A stretch of DNA of 64,000 nucleotides from an uncultured Myxococcaceae bacterium. GTDB lineage: Bacteria; Myxococcota_A; Polyangia; Polyangiales; Ga0077539. Each line of letters begins with the position of its first letter. Positions within the stretch are counted from its first letter, which is position 1. Where the stretch lies: the NCBI GenBank assembly GCA_945952225.1, contig CAMFHP010000009.1, positions 1 through 64,000 of the forward strand, in the 5' to 3' direction. A program made the position numbers and the translations under genes. Shown here in pieces: positions 46,213-62,798 of this stretch. Below the pieces are notes generated by a model, which had not been told where the DNA came from, ran no database searches, and was given only the letters and a program-made list of their open reading frames with translations.

Positions 46213-47211
46213 GTGGAACCGAGCGCGAAGGAACCCGAGGCCTTTCAAGATGCCCGCACGGCGGCGGAGGCCCGTGGACTCGCACCGACCCGCGTGCTCG
46301 GCCGCGGCGGTGTAGGTGTGGTGTTCGCCACGGAGCGTGACGACACGGCGCTGGCCATCAAGGTCGCGCAGCCGTGGCCCACGGCGAACGATGCGTGGGA
46401 TGCGAGCACCACGAAGCAGCGCCTCCGCGCGCCGAAGATCGGTGAAGACGGACGCTCGCTGCGGGTGATTCCTCCGACGGACCTCGCGCTGTGCAACCGC
46501 ATCGTGACGCGCGAACACCAGCGCCTCGGCGACGCGCGCGACGAGGGCGTGGTGAAGGCCCATGAGCTCTTCACCGAGCGCGGCCGCGTGGGCTACGTGA
46601 TGGCCCGCGCCGAGGGTGAGGCCGTGGAGCTCAAGCCCGGCCCGGGGCTCGCGGCGCTCGCGAAGACGCTCCATCGGCTGCACGAGAAGTCGTGGCCCCA
46701 CGGGGATCTCAAGCCCGAGAACGTGCGCGTCGACGAGGGCGCGCGGGTGACGCTCATCGATCCGCTCCCCATCGGGATGGAGCTCGTGACGCCCGAGTGG
46801 TCGCACCTGAACTTCCTCGTCTCGACGCCGCTCGTGAACTCGGCGGACCCACGCGACCGGCGCATGGAGTACCGCTACCGCGACCTCGTGGCGCTCGCCC
46901 TCATGGCCTCGCAGGCCTTCGCCGGAGAGCGCCCGTGGGGGCACCCCGAGGTGGCCCGCATGCTCGACCGCGGCGTGTCGATGGAGCGCAAGCGCGAGGA
47001 GCTCGTGAAGGCCCGCGATCGGTTGAAGAAGATCCTCCCGAAGGTGCCCTCGACGCTGCGTCCGTTCCTCGCGCTGGCGTTGGAGCCGGGGCTCTGGCCC
47101 GAAGAGGGTCCGACCTTCGCGGCGTACCTCCAGGCGCGTCCCTTCGAGACCCGCTGCGACGCGCTCGTGACCCTCGACATCACGACCCTCTTCGCCGACG
47201 CGTGCCGCTGA
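46213..47211 (+). CDS. Protein-kinase-like protein
   Basis: A 332-residue soluble protein with a eukaryotic-like kinase fold. The glycine-rich loop reads GRGGVGVVF, the Lys strand is ALAIKVAQPW and the catalytic loop is HGDLKPENV, with Asp and Asn kept. The metal motif that is usually DFG reads IDPLP, so Asp is kept but Phe-Gly is lost; the activation segment is short. Activity is plausible but not assured. The GTG start is chosen because in-frame sequence upstream overlaps the divergent gene's promoter. Substrate unknown. Confidence 0.82.
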   Translation: MEPSAKEPEAFQDARTAAEARGLAPTRVLGRGGVGVVFATERDDTALAIKVAQPWPTANDAWDASTTKQRLRAPKIGEDGRSLRVIPPTDLALCNRIVTREHQRLGDARDEGVVKAHELFTERGRVGYVMARAEGEAVELKPGPGLAALAKTLHRLHEKSWPHGDLKPENVRVDEGARVTLIDPLPIGMELVTPEWSHLNFLVSTPLVNSADPRDRRMEYRYRDLVALALMASQAFAGERPWGHPEVARMLDRGVSMERKREELVKARDRLKKILPKVPSTLRPFLALALEPGLWPEEGPTFAAYLQARPFETRCDALVTLDITTLFADACR

Positions 47212-47307
47212 GGCACCGCGCCGTTGCAGCGGCGCGCGGCGGGTGATACTCCCGCGCGTCCCGTCGCGCAGTGCGGGGTCGTGTCCCACCGTCGTTCCGC
47301 TCCCCCG

Positions 47308-50300
47308 ATGCCGCCGAAGGATCAACGCCCCAACATCGCGTGGCTCGCGCTCCTCGGGGCGATCATGGCGCTCTTCGGCGCCCACGCGGGGCGGGCGTGG
47401 GACTTCACCGTCGACGACGCGGGGATCTCCTTCGCGTACGCGCGCAACCTCGCGCTCGGTCACGGCCTGGTGCTCACGCCCGGCGCCGAGCGCGTGGAGG
47501 CCGCGACGAACCTCCTGTGGGTGCTGCTGCTCACGCCCGCCGAGTGGATCCACGTCTCGCACGAAGCCCTCTCGAAGGTGCTCGGCGTGGCCTTCGGCGC
47601 GGGCGCCCTCGCGGCCATCGCGCTCTTTCCCGCGGCGGCGTACGGGCGTCGTCCGCGGCTCTACGACCTCGTCGCACCGGCGATCGCATCGACCTTCGCG
47701 CACACGGCCCTCTGGGCGGTGTCGGGGCTCGAGAACGGGCTGTTCTCGTTCCTCGCGTCGCTGTCGGTGACGGCGCTCGCGTGGGAGGAGGCCGACGCCG
47801 CGCGCGTGCCCTGGTCGTCGCTCTCGCTCACGCTGCTGTTCGCCACGCGACCCGACGGCGGGCTCTACATCGCCGCCCTCTTCGCCGCGAAGGCCCTGCG
47901 TGCGCTCACCGGACGCTTCACCCGTCAAGACGTGCTGTGGGCGATGTTCCTGGGCTTCGGGCTCGGGTCCATCGAGCTGTTCCGACTGGCCTACTTCGCG
48001 TACCCGGTGCCCAACAGCTTCTACACGAAGAAGCGCACCTTCGAGTTCGGCAAGGACCTCACCAAGTTCGACTCGCCGGGCTGGCGCTACGTCATCGACT
48101 GGCTCGAAGCCTACAAGCTCGAACGCGTGTGGAAGCTCGCCCCCGCGGTGCTCCTCGCGTGGCGCGCGCCCGTGGCCCGCATCGCGCTGCTCCTCGCGGT
48201 GGCCGTGGCGTTCTTCTTCCCGGTGTACTCGCACGGCGACTGGATGGAGGAGTGGCGCTTCCTCACCTTCGGCACGCCGCTGCTCTGCCTCGCGCTCGCC
48301 GAGGCCCTCCGCGCCGTCGCGCGTCTGCCCCTCGCGGTGATGCACCCGATCGCGCGTCGGGTGATGGCGCCGCTCGTGCTCGCCGCGTGCGCCTTCGGCC
48401 TCGTGCGGGCCACCACGCGCGCGTACCCCGACCGCTTCCAGACGCTTCGCAACCACAACACCCTGGAGTTCGCCACGGTGCGCGGACGCGCGCGCTACTT
48501 CGCCGCCGCGGCGCGCGCCCTCGACGTGCAGGACGCCTCGCTCCTCGACCCCGACGTGGGCGGCCTGAGCTACGAGTCGGGCCTGCGCGTGGTCGACCTC
48601 TTCGGCCTCGGCGACACGGCCATCGCGCACACGCACGGCGTCGACGAGCCCGGACTCCGCGAGGCGATCTTCAACGAGCGACGGCCGACGTTCATCCACC
48701 TGCACGGGCTGTGGTTCACGGCGAACTACCTGCAGAACCTCGAAGAGATGCAGCGGCTCTACTTCGAGCTCCCGTCGGGCATCGAGGGCACGAGCGCCGA
48801 AGGCATCAACTACGCGCGCCGCGAGGCCTTCGCCGCGCCGTGGACCGAGAGCGCCGAGCACCCGCCGCGCCCTGCGTCCGAGCTCCCGTGGCCCGATGGG
48901 CTCACGCGCTCCGCCGACGGGGTCGACCCCGAAGCGCCGCTCCTCGTCGAGCTCGCCATCGCCGAAGCGCCGCGCGTGGGCGCCGCGGAGATCGCCGCCG
49001 TGCCCACGGGCCAGGGATCGCCCGTGACCGTGCAGCTCCGCCTCGCGGGTGAGCTCTTCGACCGCTCGATGTTCCTCGCGGGCGAGCGTCCCGTCGTGCG
49101 CGCGCGCCTCGCCCTCCACGCGGGCCGTTATGAACTCCGCTGGCGCTCGGGGGCCGCCGAGCTCGCCCTCGGACACGTCACCGTCGCCCCCGGCGCCGGC
49201 GCCCGCGACGTCGCGCAGATGGCCTCCGCGCTCGACGCCGCCCTCGCCCGCCACGACCTCCACGCGGCCCGCCTCGTGGCCCTGCGCCTGCTGCTCCGTC
49301 GCCGCGTCGACGACAGCGCCGCCGTGCGCGCGCCGCTCGTGCGCTACGCCCTCGCCCTCGGCGACCGCGCCGCCGAGCTCGCGCGCAACAACGCCTTCGG
49401 GGTGGCCGTCGACATGGCCCGCGAGGCCCGGCGCTTCGGGGCCGACGATCCCGCCGTGAACGCCGCCGTGTCGCGCGTGGCCGAGAACCTCGCCGACGCC
49501 TCGCGCTTCGCCGAGCGCCGCCACGATGCAGCCCGCGCGTTCACGTACGCCCGCGACGCCGTGCTCCTCGATCCGCGCCGGAGCTGGATGCGTCGCCGCG
49601 CCGAATCGCTGCGCCTCTACCGTCGCACTGAGTACGACGGCGGACGCGACCTCGCCGCCTACCAGACCGCCACGGCCGCGCAGGCGAGCGCTTCGAACGC
49701 CGCCTCGTACTTCGACCGCGCGCTCGTGATGCTCGGCGCCGTCTCGCGCTGGCGTGAGGCCGCCGCCCTCGTCGACCGCGCCCAGGGACGCGCCCCGCAA
49801 GACGCCCGCGCCCGCCTCGCCGCGGCCCGCGGATACCTCGCGCGCGGCGAGCTCCGCGAGGCCCACGCGCTCGTCGCGACCCTGCCCTGCGCCGAGGCCC
49901 GCGACGTGGATTTCTCCGCCGCGTACCGGGTGCTCACGGGCCACGCGTACCGCCCCGGCGACGCCGCGTGCGAGGGCCCCGCGGGCCGCAGCGGAGACCC
50001 GTTCTGGACGGGCACCGGCGCGTTCTTCAACAGCGCCGTGGGGTCGTTCGAGGCAGGCCGCTTCGGGCCGTGGCGCGCGACGGGCAGGGCCTTCGGTGAC
50101 GGTCCCCTTCACGACAAGCCCGAGCACCAGACCTTCGTGAACGGCTGGCGCGGGCGCTACTACGCGAGCTCCTTCGCGCGCGACAGCGACGCCTCGACGG
50201 GCACGCTGCGCTCGCCGACGTTCACGATCGAGAGCGACGCGATCTCGTTCCTCGCGGGCGGCGGCGCGGCCCTCGACGTGGTGGGCGTGCGGCTCGTCGT

Positions 50301-50493
50301 CGACGGCACCACCGTGCTCCGCGCCTCGGGCAGCGACAGCGAGAACATGCACCGCGTGTGGTGGGACGTGCGCCCCTGGCGCGGCCGCTCCGCGGTCATC
50401 GAGCTCTACGACGAAGGCACCGAAGGCTGGCAGCACATCATGGCCGACGACTTCGTGGCCGAGCCCGTGGTCCCCTCGCTCACGGGCGATTGA
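47308..50493 (+). CDS. Giant membrane protein with GT-C-like core and C-terminal lectin-like domain
   Basis: A 1061-residue membrane protein. Residues 1-390 hold about nine hydrophobic helices with an early luminal DDAGISFAYARNLALGHG segment and ATRPDGGLYIAALF, as in GT-C glycosyltransferases using polyprenyl-phosphate sugars. About 390-600 is a periplasmic region (LDPDVGGLSYESGLRVVDLFGLGD). About 620-880 is an Ala/Arg-rich helical repeat region like TPRs. The last 160 residues (FGPWRATGRAFGDGP, GWRGRYYASSF, TGTLRSPTFTI, ISFLAGGG, GWQHIMADDF) match the C-terminal lectin-like domain seen after some levanases. The fusion is unusual. Start 47308 precedes the first helix closely. Confidence 0.82.
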   Translation: MPPKDQRPNIAWLALLGAIMALFGAHAGRAWDFTVDDAGISFAYARNLALGHGLVLTPGAERVEAATNLLWVLLLTPAEWIHVSHEALSKVLGVAFGAGALAAIALFPAAAYGRRPRLYDLVAPAIASTFAHTALWAVSGLENGLFSFLASLSVTALAWEEADAARVPWSSLSLTLLFATRPDGGLYIAALFAAKALRALTGRFTRQDVLWAMFLGFGLGSIELFRLAYFAYPVPNSFYTKKRTFEFGKDLTKFDSPGWRYVIDWLEAYKLERVWKLAPAVLLAWRAPVARIALLLAVAVAFFFPVYSHGDWMEEWRFLTFGTPLLCLALAEALRAVARLPLAVMHPIARRVMAPLVLAACAFGLVRATTRAYPDRFQTLRNHNTLEFATVRGRARYFAAAARALDVQDASLLDPDVGGLSYESGLRVVDLFGLGDTAIAHTHGVDEPGLREAIFNERRPTFIHLHGLWFTANYLQNLEEMQRLYFELPSGIEGTSAEGINYARREAFAAPWTESAEHPPRPASELPWPDGLTRSADGVDPEAPLLVELAIAEAPRVGAAEIAAVPTGQGSPVTVQLRLAGELFDRSMFLAGERPVVRARLALHAGRYELRWRSGAAELALGHVTVAPGAGARDVAQMASALDAALARHDLHAARLVALRLLLRRRVDDSAAVRAPLVRYALALGDRAAELARNNAFGVAVDMAREARRFGADDPAVNAAVSRVAENLADASRFAERRHDAARAFTYARDAVLLDPRRSWMRRRAESLRLYRRTEYDGGRDLAAYQTATAAQASASNAASYFDRALVMLGAVSRWREAAALVDRAQGRAPQDARARLAAARGYLARGELREAHALVATLPCAEARDVDFSAAYRVLTGHAYRPGDAACEGPAGRSGDPFWTGTGAFFNSAVGSFEAGRFGPWRATGRAFGDGPLHDKPEHQTFVNGWRGRYYASSFARDSDASTGTLRSPTFTIESDAISFLAGGGAALDVVGVRLVVDGTTVLRASGSDSENMHRVWWDVRPWRGRSAVIELYDEGTEGWQHIMADDFVAEPVVPSLTGD

Positions 50494-50496
50494 GCG

Positions 50497-52776
50497 TCAG
50501 CGCGTGGCCGCGATGGCCGCCGCGACGGCGTGGGCCTCGTTCGTCGGCAGCGAGAGCCACCGCGCGATCTGCGACAGGTCGCGCGTCTCGGCGCGCATCG
50601 CGGTGAGCACGCGCTCGGCGATGTCGGCGCGCACGGCGCGTCCGGCCCAGAGGGGATACCCGAGGGCCAGCCACGCGTCGGGCTGCGCGTTGCGCGGCGG
50701 TCGCACGGTGACGGCCCCCGCGGGGATCGAGGGCGGCGGCGAGAGCCCGTGGTGCAGCGCCACGAAGACCGCGCGGCGCGCGACGTGGTCGGGCGTGAGC
50801 AGCGCGGGCGCGTAGAGCAGCGCGGCGCCCACGGTGACGCCGAGGGATTCGAGCGTGGCGCGCTCGTCGGCGGTGAGCGCGTCGAGGGCGAGCTGCGCGT
50901 CGCGGCGCCACGCGGTGCCGAGCCCCTGCTCGATGCGGTAGAGCACGCCGCGGAGGTTGGGCGAGCGCTCGCCGCCCGCACGCAACGGCGCGAGGAGGTC
51001 GTGCATCGCGTCGCGGGCCCACGCCACCATGCGACGCTGCACGCGCGCCTGACCGCCGCCGCCGGCGCCTTCGAGGGGAAAGAGTTCCACACCGGGGAGC
51101 GTGATCGAGGGGCCGCGCACGAGGCGGGCGAGGGCCTCGTCGCCGTCGACGATGCGGCCGTGCGCGTCGAGGGAGAAGCGGCCGTGCGGGGCCTCGACGA
51201 GCTCGTCGACGCGGCGTCGCAGCGTGCCGTCGCGGGGCTCGACGCGCGGGCTCATCGCGTCGCGCAGGGCGCGGAGCTGCGCGAAGGGATGTCCCCGTGA
51301 CACCTCGCGCTCCTCGGGCTTCGGGGCCACGCGCGCTCTCGGTCGCGCGCCGCGGTCGCGGGCGGCGCCGGGCTGGTCGACGAAGCGACGCACGAGGGCG
51401 CTGTGGAGCGCGTCGCTCAATCGGTCTTCGAGGGCGCGCGTGCGCTCCTGCCAGTGGGCGGCGTGGGCGAGCCAGTCGTGCTGGTTGGCGACGTACGTCC
51501 ACGTGCGCACGGCGGCGATGCGGGCCACGAGGGTGTCGACGTCGCCGTCGGTGTCGTCGAGGGGGTCGATGCGCTCGGCGAGCCATCGGTCGCGCAGGAG
51601 CCCGTGGTCGCAGCGCTCCACGAAGAGTTCTCGCAGCGCGTCGACGTGCGCTTCGAAGAGCAGCTTGCGGAAGTCGGGCACGCAGCACACCTCCCACAAG
51701 AGCTTCACACGTGAAGGATCGGTGACGCGCGCGCGCACCTCGGCGTGCGTCGAGAGCGTGAGCAGCGCGGCCTCGTCGTCGGCGCTCTTCGCGCGCATGA
51801 GGATGCGCATCGGCGGCGGCGCCGCGAGCGAGACGAGCAGCGCGTCGAGGGAGGCAAAATCGAGCGCGTGGTTGCGCCACCAGACCCGTCGCACGGAGGC
51901 GAAGCGGTGCTGCTCGATGCTCTCGATGAGGTCGCGCGGGAGCGAGAGCGGCGACACGGCGCTGAAGGTTCCGTCGTGGAGGTGGCGGCCCGCGCGTCCG
52001 GCGATCTGGGCGAGCTCGGTGGGGTCGAGGTCGCGCACGTCGGTGCCGTCGAACTTGCGCAGCGAGGCGAAGGCCACGTGGCGCACGTCGAGGTTGAGCC
52101 CCATGCCGATCGCGTCCGTCGCCACGAGATGGTCGACCTCGCCCGCCTGGAACATCGCCACCTGCGCGTTGCGCGTGCGCGGCGAGAGCGCGCCGAGCAC
52201 CACCGCGGCGCCTCCGCGCGTGATGCGCAGCCGCTCGGCGATCTCGTAGACCTGCGGCAGCGAGAAGGCCACCACGGCGCTGCGCGAGGGCGTCCGCTGC
52301 AGGGGCACCGGGTCGACGTGCGAGAGCTTCGAGAAGCGCGGGTGCGCGCTCACCTTCGCCGCGGGCACGAGCTCACCCATCGCCGCGCGCATCGTGTCCG
52401 AGCCCAGGAACCACGTCTCGCGACGCCCGCGCGCGTGGAGCATGCGCGCCGTGAAGACGTGTCCGCGTTGCGGGTGCGCCGCGAGCTGCACCTCGTCGAC
52501 GGCCACGAAATCGACCTCGCGCTCGACGGGCATCGCCTCGACGGTGCAGACCCAGTAGTCGGGTCGCTTCGGCACGCGCTTCTCTTCGCCCGTGATGAGC
52601 GCGACGCGCCCCTCGCCCACGCGCGCCGTCACGCGGTCGTAGACCTCGCGCGCGAGGAGGCGCAGGGGCAGGCCGAACATCCCGCTCTCGTGTTCGAGCA
52701 TGCGCTCGATCGCGCGGTGGGTCTTGCCTGTGTTCGTAGGTCCGAGCAGGGCGGTGATGGCCGACGCGTCGATCAC
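50497..52776 (-). CDS. Suv3-like superfamily 2 RNA helicase
   Basis: A 759-residue helicase related to Suv3, the RNA helicase of the mitochondrial degradosome. Motif I is LLGPTNTGKTHRAIERML (residues 10-27), motif II reads VDEVQLAAHPQRGHVF (DEVQ in place of DEAD), and the second RecA domain has VVLGALSPRTRNAQVAMF, VATDAIGMGLNLDVRHV and QIAGRAGRHLHDGTF. The C-terminal 350 residues are helical and basic. The start is GTG at 52776. No RNase or PNPase gene is adjacent. A role in RNA turnover is inferred from the family. Confidence 0.9.
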   Translation of the reverse strand: MIDASAITALLGPTNTGKTHRAIERMLEHESGMFGLPLRLLAREVYDRVTARVGEGRVALITGEEKRVPKRPDYWVCTVEAMPVEREVDFVAVDEVQLAAHPQRGHVFTARMLHARGRRETWFLGSDTMRAAMGELVPAAKVSAHPRFSKLSHVDPVPLQRTPSRSAVVAFSLPQVYEIAERLRITRGGAAVVLGALSPRTRNAQVAMFQAGEVDHLVATDAIGMGLNLDVRHVAFASLRKFDGTDVRDLDPTELAQIAGRAGRHLHDGTFSAVSPLSLPRDLIESIEQHRFASVRRVWWRNHALDFASLDALLVSLAAPPPMRILMRAKSADDEAALLTLSTHAEVRARVTDPSRVKLLWEVCCVPDFRKLLFEAHVDALRELFVERCDHGLLRDRWLAERIDPLDDTDGDVDTLVARIAAVRTWTYVANQHDWLAHAAHWQERTRALEDRLSDALHSALVRRFVDQPGAARDRGARPRARVAPKPEEREVSRGHPFAQLRALRDAMSPRVEPRDGTLRRRVDELVEAPHGRFSLDAHGRIVDGDEALARLVRGPSITLPGVELFPLEGAGGGGQARVQRRMVAWARDAMHDLLAPLRAGGERSPNLRGVLYRIEQGLGTAWRRDAQLALDALTADERATLESLGVTVGAALLYAPALLTPDHVARRAVFVALHHGLSPPPSIPAGAVTVRPPRNAQPDAWLALGYPLWAGRAVRADIAERVLTAMRAETRDLSQIARWLSLPTNEAHAVAAAIAATR

Positions 52777-52828
52777 GGTGGGGTGCCTGCCGGTGGATGC
52801 TGCGAGCGGTCGCGCGGGGGCGCGTCGA

Positions 52829-53452
52829 TCAGCGCGTGCAGGTCGAGGCGGGGATCGCGCGGCTCACGGGCGTGAGGCTGCGGAGGTACGCGAGCAGCGC
52901 GCAGAGGTTCTCGTCGTTGAGCTGCGCGGCCGCGAAGGGCGCCATCTCGCAGAGCCTCCGCGAGCCGTCGGCGGTGAGGCCGTAGCGGATCGAGCGGAGC
53001 ACCTGCTCGTCGGTGCGCGCGCCGATGCCCGTGGCCATGTCGGGCGTGAGGTTCGCGCCGTACGACGTGGTGCGCGGACGCGGCGAGGTCTGGCCCGAGA
53101 ACTCTCCCGCGCCGGGGGTCGCGTCTTGATGGCAGAAGGTGCAGAGCGCGAGGGCGGTGCTGCGTCCCTGCATGATGGTCGCGGGCGAGGCGCCTCCGTC
53201 GGCCGTCGCACACGTCGGGAGCGACATCACGTCGGCCGGCGCGTCGGTCACGTCGTCGGCGTCGCTCGCATCGGTCACGTCGCCCGCGTCGGTCACGTCG
53301 CCGACGTCGGTCACATCCCCCGCATCGGACACATCGGCGCCGCGGTCGAGGGGAACGTCGGCAGGCACAGGCCCCGGATCACTGCACGCGCCGAGGAGCG
53401 CAAGGAGGCTCGCCGCGCCGAGACGCGCGGTCACAGAAGCTCGAAGAGGCAT
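52829..53452 (-). CDS. Cytochrome c-like lipoprotein
   Basis: A 207-residue lipoprotein: lipobox LLALLGAC, then a linker made of D-V-T-D-A/G repeats (about 25-75), then a mono-haem domain. The haem site is CTFCH (ALCTFCHQD), the distal Met is probably in LCEMAPFAAAQL, and the C-terminal helix NLCALLAYLRSLTPVSR resembles class I cytochromes c. It should carry electrons at the outer periplasm or surface. The linker is encoded by an imperfect 9-18-bp repeat. The upstream helicase gene ends separately, so promoter sharing is uncertain. Confidence 0.87.
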   Translation of the reverse strand: MPLRASVTARLGAASLLALLGACSDPGPVPADVPLDRGADVSDAGDVTDVGDVTDAGDVTDASDADDVTDAPADVMSLPTCATADGGASPATIMQGRSTALALCTFCHQDATPGAGEFSGQTSPRPRTTSYGANLTPDMATGIGARTDEQVLRSIRYGLTADGSRRLCEMAPFAAAQLNDENLCALLAYLRSLTPVSRAIPASTCTR

Positions 53453-53551
53453 CGTTCGGGAATCTCCGTCGCAGAAGAAGGTCGAAGCGTCACGCGAGGA
53501 GCGTGTGCATAGCACCGATGCGCGGAACGGGGAGTGCGGCGGCGCGGGCGG

Positions 53552-54388
53552 TCAGCGCACGCCTGGCGGACGCTCGGTGTCGGTGCCGGGGGCCGCGGGA
53601 CGCGGGGCGCCGATCTGCACCTGCGGAGGCGGTGCGGCGGGCGCAGGGCCCTGCGGCGGAGGCACGGAGACCGTGGCGCCGTTGGGGAGCAGCAGCCGCG
53701 CGATCTCGGGCGACGAGAAGGGCGGGAACCCGAGGTAGACGAAGTGGAAGCCCGCGCCGCTGGTCTCCTGCGAGATCGTGGGCTCGACGTCGGCGCGGAG
53801 CTCGATCACCAGGTCGATGCCGCCGCGCGCGGGACGCATCGTGACGCGCGACACGGGCGTGGCGAAGGCCTCGGTGATGAGCGGCCTGCGGTTGTTCGAC
53901 AGCCCGATGCGTGCCGAGGGGATGTGATAGACGCGCGTGCGTCCGTTGCGCGACGCCTCGGTGAGCGGCTGCGGGTTCGTGAGCGCCACGAACACGCGCG
54001 ATCCGCCCGGCACCATCTGGAAGCCCGGCCACGTCGCGAAGGTCGCGCCGCCCGCACGTCGCAGCCGACGAAATCCCGGCGGCAGCGACGGGGCGCCCGG
54101 CGTGATGCCGCCGTACTCCTCGGGGCGATGCGCCGTCACCACGCCGCGGTCGTCGCCGTATCCACGGGCGCGCGACGGCGTGATCTGCTCCACGGGCCCG
54201 ACGGGTGATCCGGGCGCGGTGGCCGTGGGCACGGGCGCCACGGGGCTCGCGGCGGCCGAGGGCGCGACCACGGCGGGCGCAGGCGCCGACGGGGGATTGT
54301 TGCTCATCACCGTGTAGCCCTGGGCCCACACGGCGCCCGACGCGCTCACGCCCGACGCAACCACCAACGAGAACAGCAGACGGTTCAT
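53552..54388 (-). CDS. Secreted Pro-rich protein, AMIN-like
   Basis: A 278-residue exported protein: signal MNRLLFSLVVASGVSASGAVWAQ, a Pro/Ala linker (about 30-70), a central region (PGFRRLRRAGGATFATWPGF, then SRVFVALTNPQPL) and a strand-rich part resembling AMIN-type domains (GIDLVIELRADVEPTISQ, FHFVYLGFPPF). The tail is Pro-rich. AMIN domains target periplasmic proteins to the envelope, but the match is weak. It is the gene after the sulfatase-fold lipoprotein, 66 bp away. Confidence 0.75.
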   Translation of the reverse strand: MNRLLFSLVVASGVSASGAVWAQGYTVMSNNPPSAPAPAVVAPSAAASPVAPVPTATAPGSPVGPVEQITPSRARGYGDDRGVVTAHRPEEYGGITPGAPSLPPGFRRLRRAGGATFATWPGFQMVPGGSRVFVALTNPQPLTEASRNGRTRVYHIPSARIGLSNNRRPLITEAFATPVSRVTMRPARGGIDLVIELRADVEPTISQETSGAGFHFVYLGFPPFSSPEIARLLLPNGATVSVPPPQGPAPAAPPPQVQIGAPRPAAPGTDTERPPGVR

Positions 54389-54454
54389 GGCTTCGGGCGA
54401 TCCAATCACGCGCGACGCGCCGTTGCCAACTTCTCGCGATCTCGTGGCGCGACG

Positions 54455-61704
<7,250 letters not shown>

Positions 61705-61763
61705 GCCCCTCGCATCACACCGGGAGCGCCGCCGCGCTCGCCACCACGACACCCTCAGACCGT

Positions 61764-62798
61764 ATGACCCGGCGCCCTCCCGACCTCTGGCCCTCCGCGA
61801 CCCTGGCGCGCACGCGCCCGGGCGCCCTCGCCAACCACCGCGACCAGCGCTTTCGCGGCGAGGCCCTCCACGCGTCGCTCGCGAGCTTCACCGACCCCGA
61901 CGTGGTCGCCGTGCGCACGCTCTACGACTGGCTCGGCGCCCTCGAATCCGCGAGCCACGTCGTCGAGGGAGACCGCGCCTCGGCCTGCGCCGCCGTCGAC
62001 GCGCTCCTCACCGCGTCGCCCGTGAGCCCGCACGTCCACGCGATGCAGGAGTTCGGTCGCAGCATCACGCGCGACCGCAACTCGCACCTCGCGAAGGTGA
62101 TCCACGACGTGCGCGGCGGCGCCCTCACGAGCCTGCTCATGCACCTGCGCCAGTGCGAGGTGCGCGGGGTTGCGCCCGAAGACCTGCTCTCGCTCTTCGT
62201 GCGTGTGCGCGACCACCGCAAGATCCTCCGCGGCACGCTCACCGACCTCGACGCCGACCGGCGCGCGCGCGACACCGAGCTCCGCCAGCACGATGTGCGA
62301 CTGCTCGTGGAGAAGTGGTCCGACGCGACGGTGCTCGTCGACCGCGGAGGCGTGACGCGCGCGGTGACCGTGCGCCTCGACGCCCACTTCGACGGCGGCG
62401 TGAGCGAGTCGTGCGTCGAGTTCTCGGCCCTCGACCGCGTGCTCTACAACGTGCTCAACAACGCCACGCGCCACGCGGCCGACGACGGCGTTCACGCGGT
62501 GCTCACCGCCACGCCCGACGACGCGCCCGCGCACCTCCACGTGGCCGTGGCGAACCGCGTCTCCGACGGCGACGTGCGGGCCCTGCGCGCGCGCTTCGGC
62601 GACGACCTCGGCGCCCTCTTCTTCGGCGGCTACAGCGCCACGGGCTCGGGCCTCGGGCTGCGCATCTGCGCCGACATGGTGGGCAACGCCTACGGACTCG
62701 ACGACCCCGAAGAGGCCGTCGACGGCGGCTACCTCGGCGCGCTGTTGGAGGGCGACGTGTTCGGCGTCTGGTTCCACTGGCCGCTCGTCGCCGACTGA
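61764..62798 (+). CDS. Soluble histidine kinase-like protein
   Basis: A 344-residue protein with two-component kinase signatures but no membrane segment. The H-box is SHLAKVIHDVRGGALTSLL, the N-box is RVLYNVLNNATRHAADDG and the G-box is YSATGSGLGLRICADMVG. The N-terminal 100 residues are helical without a recognised sensor domain. The start at 61764 is the first ATG after obgE. Its last 70 bases overlap the convergent membrane protein gene. A cognate regulator could be the receiver protein at 56701-60447, but this is only proximity. Confidence 0.85.
   Translation: MTRRPPDLWPSATLARTRPGALANHRDQRFRGEALHASLASFTDPDVVAVRTLYDWLGALESASHVVEGDRASACAAVDALLTASPVSPHVHAMQEFGRSITRDRNSHLAKVIHDVRGGALTSLLMHLRQCEVRGVAPEDLLSLFVRVRDHRKILRGTLTDLDADRRARDTELRQHDVRLLVEKWSDATVLVDRGGVTRAVTVRLDAHFDGGVSESCVEFSALDRVLYNVLNNATRHAADDGVHAVLTATPDDAPAHLHVAVANRVSDGDVRALRARFGDDLGALFFGGYSATGSGLGLRICADMVGNAYGLDDPEEAVDGGYLGALLEGDVFGVWFHWPLVAD

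Noticed and set aside
46093-50436. A 1447-codon open frame on the minus strand opposite the giant membrane protein gene
   Set aside because: Composition is Arg/His/Glu/Ala-rich without domains or a signal. It is a mirror of the GC-biased plus-strand codons. The real gene has recognisable helices and motifs.
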